A stretch of DNA of 64,000 nt. Origin: Enoplolaimus lenunculus. Taxonomy: Eukaryota; Nematoda; Enoplea; Enoplida; Thoracostomopsidae. A program made the translations under genes and the position numbers. The notes beneath the pieces are model-generated. The model searched no databases, was not told the DNA's origin, and saw only the letters and a program-made list of their open reading frames with translations. Below are positions 21,511 to 33,200 of the stretch, in pieces. Each line of letters begins with the position of its first letter. The stretch's first letter is position 1. The DNA lies in assembly GCA_030248215.1 (NCBI GenBank), contig JASANG010002151.1, positions 1-64,000 on the forward strand, written 5' to 3'.

Positions 21511-21749
21511 CACTGTAAATTTTAATGAGTTGATTAATCAACTCAGAGAGATAATTAGTTATTTCGTGTAATCTCTGTGTTAATAACTGAAGACATTAAC
21601 TCACTCTGAGCTGATTCAATTCCCGGTGAATTGACTAAACTCAGGATAAGTTAATACAATTCTGTTCTGAAAAGCCTTATTAAAAACTAAGATTTCTGAG
21701 TCAATTCAACTCATTCTGAGTTAAAATCAACTCACTGGAATTTTCAGTG
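21511..21749. mobile_element. Family C copy C10
   Basis: CACTGTAAATTTTAATGAGT to CACTGGAATTTTCAGTG, flanked by CA on both sides. Confidence 0.8.
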
Positions 21750-22021
21750 CATGTTGTTGACGTTTCGTTACTGTTGTTGAATAAATTTTTGAAGTTGTTT
21801 TACCTAAGTTTTTCATTTAGCATTCGAGCAGATAAAAAATGTTTTTTTCCGGTTCCGTCCATACTACCGTATAGTCTGGGAACCCTCTGGCTCCGATTCC
21901 GGTGCCTGAACTGGAACCCGGCATCGGAACATCCCTAAGTAGTATGTGTCAAAAAACAACAATAATTTTGCAGTATATAAACCCCCGGATTACAAAACTC
22001 CACATGTATTTTTCAATATCC
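21750..22021. other. No feature recognised
   Basis: Short frames only; possible upstream region of the DM13 gene, but no start exon could be assigned. Confidence 0.3.
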
Positions 22022-22254
22022 GGCGAATGTAACGAACAGGGGCGTAACAGTAAGCATATTCCTAAACCTAAGCCTAAGCCTAATCGTAAGAATGATTAAA
22101 TTCCTAAACCTAAGCTTAAGCCTACTTAAGCGTAAGAATGAGTATATTCCTAATCCTAAGCCTAAGCCTAAGTCCAAGCCAAGCAAAAAAGTCAGTCTAA
22201 AGCTTAAGCTTACTCTATTCTAGTTACGTTCCGCCCCTGATCTTTACATGGGCC
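22022..22254 (+). mobile_element. Family A copy A6, perfect 8-bp target duplication
   Basis: GGCGAATGTAACGAACAGGG to CTTTACATGGGCC, flanked by CAATATCC on both sides (22014-22021, 22255-22262). Confidence 0.88.
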
Positions 22255-22426
22255 CAATATCCTATGATGTATAGTAATAAAGAATGATTTCAAAGTTGAA
22301 TTCAAGCTTTGCAAGGCTTACATCGAGTTATTACTGCGTACACGAGTAATAATTTAAAACGCTGTGCATTGTGTACCACACGTATGCAAACAGCTTCAAA
22401 TAGTTGCGACACCTGTGAATGCGAAC

Positions 22427-22680
22427 GGCCCATGTATAGAACAGGGCCGGATCGTTTTCCGGAGGGGCTATAATAGAGTCAGTTTAAGCTTTAGACAAAT
22501 TTTTTTGCTTAGGCTTATGCTTAGGAATAAGCTCATCCATACGCTTAGGCTTAGGCTTAGGCTTAGGCTTAGGCTTAGGCTTAGGCTTAGGCTTAGACTT
22601 GGGCTTAGGCTTGGGTTAGGCTTAGGCTTAGGCTTAGTAATATGCTTATACTACTATTCCGGCCGTGTTATATATGTGCC
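22427..22680 (-). mobile_element. Family A copy A7 next to a splice acceptor
   Basis: GTATAG-subfamily copy: GGCCCATGTATAGAACAGGG to TGTTATATATGTGCC. ATGCGAAC flanks both sides exactly (22419-22426, 22681-22688). The core includes about nine consecutive TTAGGC units. It ends 29 bp before the acceptor of the large DM13-gene exon, so it probably supplies or displaces the branch-point region. Confidence 0.9.
22546..22640 (-). repeat. Short telomere-type (TTAGGC)n array
   Basis: About nine tandem TTAGGC hexamers, then TTAGAC/TTGGGC variants; the cleanest telomere-like run in the window. Confidence 0.9.
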
Positions 22681-22709
22681 ATGCGAACTATAATTTTTTG
22701 CTATTTCAG

Positions 22710-24294
22710 GCAACACTATCGCATTGGTAGTTTGTATCGCATCAGCCGGCGCTCAACTTAAACCAAGATCTCTCGAAGCGTTGCCATCCGATTCCATCAA
22801 TCGACCTAAAAAAGTCTATCGACCTTTCTACTTCAACGACGATCACAACCATTCTGTCAGCGAATTTCTACCGTCGGAATCCGCGGATAAAGCCAAACAC
22901 AACCGACAACGAATTAAACTCCGTCAAGAAGCGCTTGCCTATCATCCAGATCTCAATTTTGGAAACCCGTTTCGTCCACAACGGTTCCATACACCAAGAG
23001 GTGAGGGTGGAAAACGTAAGCGACCGCGAAAAAATTATCGTCGAGGGTACCAGCGAACCGCTTCGGATAACCTTAGCGAAGGATATGAAAATTATTACCA
23101 AGAACAGACTGGCCAGGAAACTGAACCAGAAACAAGCTATGAAGAAATATATTACTATTACGACTACGAACCTACTGATAGTCGGAAAGGTAGTAGAGAA
23201 GAATATGAATACTATGGTGATGAATATAAATCAGAGCTCGGCGAAGAACCGGCAGAAGATCGAATATCTAAAGAAAAATTGAAACCAGCTTTCAACGTTG
23301 TGTCAAAACAGCAAAACAACCAATCAGAATTAAGCTCGAAACGAAATTTTCAACCAGGGAAAAAATTACGCAATAGCGATAGACCTGGAAATGATGGCAG
23401 CCGAAAGTTATCCAATAGAAAATCTAGTCTTGTTTCAACGGCCAAAGACCAAAACGCAAGCCACCTATCAGATAACAGCAAAATTAACGAAGACTTGATG
23501 AGTTCAAAATTAGCCAATCAGAATCGAGTATTTAACAAACAGCCGTCTGATAATAACCAAGCTGTAATCAAATCTGACCAAGTCGCCCTCGCAACTAAGG
23601 GAAATTTAGCAAAATCTAAGTTTGATCTATCGTGGTATACGACATTTGACGAATCAAGAGATGACAAAGCGCATCAACAAACGTCGAAAACACCGGAACA
23701 ACAAATTTCTATTTCAAAGTCGAATTATAATCCATCATCGCATATGGAACGGTTAAAATTTGAACCAATCAACCCCGACCATTTAGCACCACCAGACGCT
23801 CAAAGCTTACACAATCCACATATGCCGGAACAAAAAACAGCACGAAACAAAGAAAACGCGACAATAATACAGCCAAGCTACGAAGAACTTTTAAAATGGT
23901 TTTACGAAAAAGCAGTTAAAAATTTAAGAACTCAAAATTCTCAGCAAATCAGCAAAAATACCAACCAGCAATTAACAAATATCCAATCGCAATTAAGAAC
24001 GACCAATCAGTCTACGGTCACACCACCGGCGGTGTCCAATAGCATTGATTCAATTCCGAATGTTCAAAAATCGAACGCCATTGATTGGAGGAAACTGGGT
24101 CATGGCGTCGATGAAACTGCGTTTTCATTGGACGGTTTTGGACTTCAAAACAACGGACGCGGAGACACGCAGGACTTAGTGACCAGTAGCGAGTATTTTG
24201 GCGATTTACTTGGAGAGTTATCCGGAGCTCAAGTTTATTTGGTTAATGATACTACACTCCAATTGGTTGGATTTACATTTGAACCAGGTTTGCG
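22710..24294 (+). CDS. DM13 gene: large N-terminal exon
   Basis: Acceptor TGCTATTTCAG at 22699-22709; open for over 520 codons. It encodes the end of a signal peptide, a low-complexity secreted region (acidic YYQEQ...YEEIYYYYDYEP block about residues 125-150) and the first strands of DM13-1 near the end. The donor is either GTGTGA at 24295, which joins directly in phase to 26837, or GTTTGC at 24288, which would need one more exon. Confidence 0.8.
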
Positions 24295-27200
24295 GTGTGA
24301 TTTTAGTTTACTTTTAGATTTCGTTTAAGCATAAATCCCTGACCCGTAGCGACAAGGGAGATAAAAGGGCTTAGATCCCTAAAGTTTGGTCTCCTGAGAA
24401 AGCGCTGAGCAAATATTACGTATATATTGCTCAATTTGTACGCTGTACTTAAAGTTTATTTTAAATAGTGTGATTACGTAATTAAACAAGGCACAGATAT
24501 TACATCTTAGGGTGGCACTATACCTTTGATGACGTCCGACGCCGTCCGTCACCGTACGTTACCGTGCGGTATTGTAGCTTAATTACTCACGTACGATACC
24601 GTATGGTGACGGACGGTTACGTAGGGCGCCGGTCGGCGACGGACAACGCCGGACGGCACCTCACGCCAAGTATAACGCCACCCTAGACATTAAGGGCCAC
24701 AGTGCGGTTTCGTCTATCTTCATCGCAATAACCCGCTGTTGTACACTTTACCCCACATTTACGGTTAAACATTATGCTTAGGCTCAGGATTATGTTTGGC
24801 TACAAGCTTTGACAATAGTTTAGACTTTGGCGTGTAACATCCTTATGCGTAACTGAAACGTAAACCTAAGCGCAAGACGTAACCCTGTGAAGGGAAAGTG
24901 TCCAAGAGCTGAAATGGTCAACGTTGGATCCATGATTTAAAATGTATTCAAACCTTTTACAGCATCGAGTGTTCCACACGCCTTCGGTTTCAAATCACTG
25001 CACAGTGGTGGCCTTGCGATTGATGTATATGAATGGTTACAAACGAGAAGTACTCAATTCTTAAAACCTATGTAAGCCTATACTAACAATATTTAAATTC
25101 ATTTAACCCCTTCTCACATTGAGTTGCCTGTAGGCAACTCAGCGCAGTGTATATACGTTAAATAATATATATCGCATCGTGTTTAACAATTGCAACACGT
25201 ATACATAGTACTAAATCACCACAAGACGTGAGAGCCCCGTCGGACTCGAGCGTCAAGCTCCGATAGCTGAGTGGTGATGGTATACGCCTCCCACTCCAGT
25301 CACTTGAGTTCTAATCCTAGCATAAAAGTAGGTCTCGGGGGAAATAGAAAATATTCATGTGAGAAAGGGATAAGCTTAAAGTTTTAGTTTAAATAATATT
25401 CAAAATTTCCATCTGCAGCTGGATTTATACCAGCGGGAATTTTATGTTTCACTCGCGGTTATACTCGAGCAAAATGTCGTTACTCGCAACCCGCGTTTAC
25501 CCATTCTTATTTTTCTTTTGTATTCAGAAATGCTTGCGTAATTTTTCGATATATAATATATATTCATATTAATCGCTAGGTTAAATACATTTACACTGTA
25601 AATTCCAGTAAAAATTGATTTTAATTCAGAATGAGTTGAATCACTCAGTTAGGAGTCAACCTTGCAGAACGCGGTCTTCTGAATTGATTGTACTCATTCT
25701 GAGTTAATCAATCAACTGTGCCCTCAATGAAATCGGCTCAAGATGTGTTAATGTTTACACACTCAGAAATAACCATATATGACAAATTCGTTCTCTAAGT
25801 AAATTAATCAACTCACTGGAATTTACAGCGTACAATAAATCGATCAGCTAAGTTGCTAAACGGATGCAACTTAATATGAAAAGGTGAAACTTAGCCGAGC
25901 TGAAGGTAAAACAAATTTCCTAGGAGACACAGCCTGAGTTGGTGATGAAACAATATTATACACAGTAAAATAATATCCAAAGTTAGTTTTAAGCTTGTTT
26001 TTGAGAAATGTAAAAGACACCAGATCTTCAAGAATTGTTCGAAGCGTTGGGCAAATGTAAAGAACAGGGGCGGAACAGTATTATAATCATATTCCTAAGC
26101 CTAAGCGTAAGCCTAACTCTTAAGCGTAAGAATGAGCATATTCTTTAGCTCACGCTTAAGCCTTAGCCCAAGGCAAGCAAAAAATAGTCTAAAACGTAAG
26201 CTTACTCTATTGCAGTCCTACAGAGAAACGTTGCGCTCCTGTTCTTTACATTGGCCGAAACGTGCAAACATAGTCAACTTTTTACTGAACTACAAATCTT
26301 TCCTAAAAATATGAAAAAGCAAATATCGAAATTACCGGAACGTTCGGCGAAAGTTTTGCGGAATACGAAATCACATTTTCCGCCGGAAGTTGACTTTGGA
26401 GCTGGACGGCGTTACGCGTCAAACGGGACGGACAGCATCGGACGTTGATGGACGACACATCATGGTGACGGTGCACAGCGACGGACAGGGCCGGACGTCA
26501 TCAAAAGTATAGCGACACCCTTACAATTGAGTAAACAAACCCTTATTACATAAGTAAAACAATTTAACAGCACCCTGTAAATTCCATTGAGTTGATTAAT
26601 CTACTCGGAGAAAGAATTGGTTATTTTTGGTCATTTCTGAGTTAACAGCACTAAATTTTAACTCACTCTGCGAGATTATTTAATTCCGGGTGAGTTGATT
26701 AATTAACTCAGAATAAGGCCAATCTAATTCAGAAAATTCTGACTTTTGAAAGACCTAATTCAGAGTACAAGCTTCGGAGTGAATTCAACTTGTCATATAT
26801 TTGCAGGTTTCACTCTACTTGTGGCTGTTATTTCAGAAATTCGTTTGATATCGGCGAACATCGAAACGCTCATCTTGTGATCAATTGCCCAAACGGACGA
26901 ACTGTGCTTGAATTTGCTATTTTAGCAGTTTTAACTGCAGAAAACAAAGTATTAATCTTTTGTTTGTTTCTGTAACACATTTTGCAGGCTCTCAGTGATA
27001 GTTGAGTTATCATTGCTGGATGGCATATTCATTGAGTTGAAACTAATAAACGACTTACATTCGCAAAATATCTGATCCGTTGTAAATGATTAATAATTTG
27101 CATACTTTAGGCTGATTTTGCGGACTGAGTAGACTTCAGCTGCGACAAAAATCATTTAATTTTTGGAAGGGGACAGGATGCGTGAGCCCCTTTAAAAAGG

Positions 27201-30200
27201 TTTAGACCCACTATAAAGTCATATGAAATCGTCGCATTTTTTATTCCGGTCAGCACGTCAATGTAGCCACGGGGTTGTTTTATGAACCGGAGCCAAGATA
27301 TGTGCCGCATATATCAACAAAGCGTAAACTTAATCCCACTAATTTAGTATTATGTTCAGATTATCCGTATTGTCAAATGTGTGTAGCACCTGTAACCAAT
27401 TGGTGAGAGATAGTATAACTTTCGTACCAGTGAATGCTGAGACTCAAATTTCAGCACGTTTTTCGCGTATAATTTGCTCTATTTCTGTACCAATTTAGAG
27501 TTCAACAATTGCAATAGTTAATGAGTTTGAAAACGTATTACTAACGAATGATAGATGCTGTACACATTTGAGAATATATATTGCAATTTGTTTAATTTTG
27601 CTGGAGTCGGATATTCAGCAACGTTCTGTTCGCAAAAATAGAGTCATAACGTTTAAGCGTTTTTTACAGGACGAAGTAATAACAATGCCATTGAAACTGT
27701 TTCAACCACCGCCTTCAATTGAACAAACTCGCATTTTGTTCGATTCAAACCGATTTGGAATTAAATCTGACGAAATTTCAATTCTTAGTCGACGAACATT
27801 TGAAATTCCTGATTTTCAATTTCGAGGCAATGAAACCGGTAAGTGCAATCAACAGTGGATCATGACAAGAATGTGCAACTCTTGGGGTCCCGCATGGTAC
27901 AAAATGTACCATCGGGCGTTGCGTTTTTGACCGGTCTTCCCCTTGTTTAGAGAGTGGGTCGCTGTGACATGATTAGACCTAAATTAAACTAATAACGGGA
28001 GCATGTTTGACACCGCATACATAATGTGCCATGGTTCGCCCCAGTTGTACCTCCCTCTTAGTAAACGGGGTAAAACAAAAACGCAACGCGTGCCGGGTAC
28101 CTTCTTTTCTACACAGAATGTACTCAGTTGCACACTCTTGTATTAAAAAAGAGTTATTATCGACTCTTGGTGCAATCCAGTCACTAAAGAAACTGGAATT
28201 GGTGAGGGTGGCCAATATACAGAACAGGGCCGTAACAGTAGTATAAGCATATTCCTAAGCCTAAGCTTAACCCTATACATTAACCCAGTCAATGTATATA
28301 CCAGGGCCGTAACAGTAGTAAAACCATATTCCTAAACCTAAGCCTAAGCGTAAAAATAAACTTATACCAAGCCTGAGCAAACCATAGTTTAAAGCTTAAG
28401 CTTACCTTATCGTAGTCCCGTAGAAAAAGTTCCGCCCCTGATCTTTACATTGGCCGCGAGGGTTGGTAAGCCATTTAATTATACGGTGAGTTATTGCATC
28501 ACCAAAAAAAACAACTAAAATATCGGTTCTTAAACGTGTAACCGAATCCATTAATGATGATTCAATAAGAAACTGTCCTAACGTTGGATCCGTTTGCATA
28601 CCAAAGCCACGTCGTCGAGGTTGTAGAATAATGTAGGATCGACGTAAACCTAACGGGATCTGATGCGAAATTGAATTCAGACTCGTGGATAGCATTTACT
28701 GGACCCCCCTTCTATTTGGTATACGCCTACGGTCAGTTAAAGTTAAAGAATATGTTTTTCTTTCATTAATATTTGTTTATTTAATGTTTAGTATTTTGAT
28801 TGTTAACAGAGTACATGACAAATAGTAGTAAACGGCAATAAAATCCGACCTGTAGCTAGCTCACCTTGCTAGTGGTGGCTGATAATTTTTCAGGAGGAGC
28901 ATACAAAGGTTTTCAATGACTTTACAAGCAAGGTTGAAAATTTGTCAATAGAGGCTGGAACACAAAGTAAACACCAAACAAATATTACAAATCAAGTGTG
29001 GTGGATACTTAATGGGATAATTTGTTGTAATTTTTTATGTATACATATTTCAGGCGGGTACATTGTTGCCGGCAAAAACATTTCAGAAGTCATCGAAGGA
29101 AGAGCTGTACTGCATCGTTTAATGGTTCGAGGATGGGATTTCACTGATGAGTAAGTTCTGTCTTTGACAAGACTTGCAGGCTTGCAGTTGCAAGTTCTCG
29201 CTGCAAAAACTTAACACGTTTATTTTAATTGTAGCTGCAAGTTATTGCTGCAAAAACTTACACGTGTAAAATTGCAGTTGCAAGTTATTGCTGCAAAAAC
29301 TTACACGTGTAAAATTGCAGTTGCAAGTTATTGCTGCAAAAACTTACACGTGTAAAATTGCAGTTGACCCCGATAGCTAACAAGCGTGAAAATTTTTTTA
29401 AAAACTTACTTTCTCAACATGAAATTCTGACTACGCTTCATGAAAGCGGATGTGTTCCAAAAAAGGAACCGCCGGGATGGTTCCGGATGTAAATTTGCCG
29501 CTGAAGACACGGTGCTTCATAGAAATATCGTTAAAAATTTGATTCAAAACACCGTATGTTACACTGTAAATTCCAATAAATTGATTAATCAATTCACCTA
29601 GTGAGTTGGTTATTTCTGAATTAATATCAGTAAACATCAACTCACTCTGAGTTGAGTTGATTGTCTACTCTGAGTTGAATTGACTGTGGGTGAGTTTATT
29701 AATTAACTCAGAATGAATTGAATCACCTCAAAATGCTGTGTTCTGATAGTCCTAACTCAGACTGAGTGATTCAACTCATTCTGAGTTACTATCAACTCAC
29801 TGAAATTTACAGCGTAGCCAGTTGTTTTCTGTGCCCACGGCTCCTGTCGAAGTTATGTTTCTGTACACTACTGCTCGTGGGGACATTTGAATTTTTACAA
29901 AAACAATTTTTTGTTACACTATTTTCAGACCTCAATCTCTGGATCGTCATTTTGATTACGAAACGATTGTGGTTGATTTGCCGAACAATGTCGATATCCT
30001 GGATGTGGACTTTATTGGAGTTCAAGTCGCGTCGACCATTAATTATGTCGATCTGCCATCTATGGTACCATTCCGATTGCCTCCGTTCGTTCCACGCATT
30101 ACGGTACGTTACCCGGACTTGCACTGCTCAAATCGAGCAACTATACTCGCAGTTTGAGCATTTGAAACTGTCAGAATTGAAAATAAATTTTGAAGTTCAT

Positions 30201-33200
30201 TCAATTCATATTTACTCAACATTTCTCTGTACTCAACCAAATTACAAACAAATGCATAAATGCAAACATTCGACAGACAGGTCTGTGTAAGCCTAAACAT
30301 GAGCCTGAGCCTACAGTTAACGATCATATACTCGAACTGAGAAGATAATATTTTCAATTTTGTCGCTTTTATTTTAAGAAATCATTTTGTCAATTTTCTT
30401 GTTGTTTTCTAAACAAATAATTTTTTTTAATTTTGTTGCTCTTAGTTTAAAAAATCAATTTTTAATTTTGTCGCTTTCATTTAAGAAATCGTCATTTTCA
30501 ATTTTGTTGCTTTTTTTTCAAGAAATCTTTTTTTAATTTTGTTGCTTTTAGTTTAAAAAAATCAGTTTTTTTGTCGCTTTAATTTAAGAAATCACCTTTT
30601 TCAATTTTGTTGCTCTTTTTTCAAGAAATCATGTTTTTTTAATTTTTTGCTATTTTATCAAAAAAACGATGCGGTTTTTAATTTTTTTTGCACTTTTTGC
30701 AAGAAATCATTTTTCTAAAACTCATTTTTTAATTTTGTTGTTCTTTTTTAAAATATCATTTGTTTTAATTTTGTTATTCTTTTTTTGAGAAAACATCTTA
30801 TTTAAAATTGTACTCTTTCTTTCAAAAAGCCAACTTTTTAAAATTTCGTTGTTCTTTTTCAATATATAAGTTATCTTTTTCAATTTTGTCACTCTTTTCC
30901 AATTTTGTTGCACTTATTTGAAGAAAACTTCTGTTTCAATTTTGTTGTTCTTTTCTCAATTTTGTTGCTCTTTTTTTCGCTCTTTTCATAAAATCGCCTT
31001 TTTCAATTTTATTGTTCTTTTTTTTCAAAATTGTAAACCTTGAACGTGAAATTACTCAGACCTAAAATATTTTTTATTCCGCGGCATATAATTTAAAATT
31101 AGATAAAATTAGTTTAGGACACCCTAACATACAAACTATGCTCTCTCGTTAAAAAGAGCCAATGCGCGCTGTAGAAGAACGCGACAATTCATTACTTTAC
31201 CCGATATTTGTTCGATTTTAAGGAACCACTGCGTCCATGGATAGAAGGTGACATTCCTGCCACTGTGACAACATTCGATTTTACTGTTGGTAGCCCTGGC
31301 GGATTAAGGGGATATAGAGCTCAAAACGGTATGTCGTACGAGGTCATATGGCTTAAAGAATAGCAGCTTCGTAGGATCGATAAGACCATCAAACCTTAAT
31401 AAAGCTGAGAACGCAGCAGGCTCGTAGCCAGCTCAACTTGCTAGTGGGGCTTAAAAATTTTTTGAGGAGGGACTACAAAGATTTTCAATAATTTGCAAGC
31501 TAGGTTGAAAATTTTCTAGGGGGGACAAAATTTTTTTCAAGCTGGGCTACGCCCTCCTTGGTTCCCACCTTCGCTACGGGACCGGAAAGTAAGCGCTAAG
31601 AAAACTGGACTTTCGCAACCTATACACCTACGGTTGATACCCGGCGGAACGTCCTTTGAACTGTATTTAACATGGACCGTACACCGTATGTTTAGTGTGA
31701 GCAAAACGGCTTCACCTACTAGAAAATAGTTTACATTTTGATTACAATAATTTTATTCAGCATTAATAATACTCAATTTGTACAAAAGTTGACTTAGGCT
31801 TAGACTTAGGCTAAGGCTTTATTCTTAGGCTTTAGGCTTAGGCTTAGGCTTACGCTTAGACTTAGGCTTAGGCTTATTCTTAGGCTTTTAGGCTTAGGTT
31901 TAGGCCTAGAATTATTGTTCTTAAATTTGAAATATAATCGCTCACTTGACTCAAGAGTTATTGGATCAAATTGAAACTTGATGCTATTAAGGGTTGTTCG
32001 CTTGGTTTCTAGATTTTTCTCTGGTTGATTTCAGTGCTGAATTACAGAGTTCCCACTCCGCGTGTCGACGACCGGCGACACGCGGCGAGCATAGCGCAAT
32101 CCCGAGCGTAAAGTAAATCCGGCACCGGGTTTTAGCGTGAAAAATACCGGTGTACTCCGCAATGCATTTCAATCAACACTGCAAAAAATGGTGAGTCAAA
32201 TTGTCTCTCTCGGAAGTAGGCTTTTCCTGACTACACAAACTGAGTCAAATTCAACTGCACAACATTCAAATTCGATTCACTATGTCGCACTTTTGACTTC
32301 GGCGGAGTCGAATTTCACTCAGTTTGTGTAGTCAAAAAGCCTATTTCCGAGAGAGTCAATTTGATTCACCATTTTTTACAGTGTTCTTTTTATTAAGTAT
32401 TTACTATTTGGTTGAATGGGTTTTAGTAGCTACAACTTAGGTGCTATTTCGACTTTTTTTTCTAGGATCGCCCGCGAACGCAGGCGGATGGGTGTGGTAC
32501 GTTAATGGATTAATGGCTCCAGTATTGCATTTAAAACGCGGAACGCCTTATCGTTTTGTGTAAGTAGTTTCATCGTAATTAAAATACATATTTTATGCCG
32601 ATGTATAGGGCCGTAGGCGGCACAACGTCCTGGGGGGCGGGCAAAAGATTTTAAGGGGTTAAAAATAATGTTGCCGTACTCATAACTTTTGAGATAAAAA
32701 AATTTTCCACCGAGGTACCAAAATTTTTCCGCGTGGAGCTGAGCCACTCAGGCCATTTTGTGGCAACAGCCTTAAGCCGATGACATGTCATTTATTTTTG
32801 TAAAATCGTAAATAAAAATAACACAACTTTTCTTGCAATATTTATAAACTTTTTCGAAAAACATTTAAACTTTATTCATTTTTTGTTTACATTTTAGAAT
32901 TCGCGGAGCGACAAAATGGTATTTGTACATTTCAAATGATCGTTCTGGTGGATTTGAAATTCGTCCTGTCGAACAACAGCTGGTACGTTGAACTCGACCG
33001 CGGATTGAGAGCCATTCCCGATAGGCAAACCCGCGTGATATATTATAGTGAAAATGGTCGCAGTGAAGCAAACCAGAAACTAAAACTCAATTTTAGTACT
33101 AAATAGTAATTTTTTAATTTTGAACGATTTTTGTGTACCCAAGGCCCTGGTTCGTACCGTTTCGATCCGTCAGTGATATTGAATATTAATTGCTAAATGT

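Noticed and set aside
22546-22640. TTAGGC run as a chromosome end
   Set aside because: It is about nine units, flanked by unique gene sequence and by the ends and 8-bp duplication of A7.
25256-25330. Functional tRNA gene
   Set aside because: Box A and B-like motifs are present but there is no acceptor-stem complement, box B is off consensus, and the SINE tail follows.
25419-25490. Possible extra DM13-gene exon (GFIPAG...)
   Set aside because: Acceptor is fair and it recalls GYIVAG of DM13-2, but the exit phase fits only a weak GTTTAC donor; kept only as an alternative in the findings.
29766-30290. 174-codon forward frame
   Set aside because: It overlaps element C13 and the DM13 exon 29929-30103 in another frame; the exon frame has splice sites and DM13 similarity.
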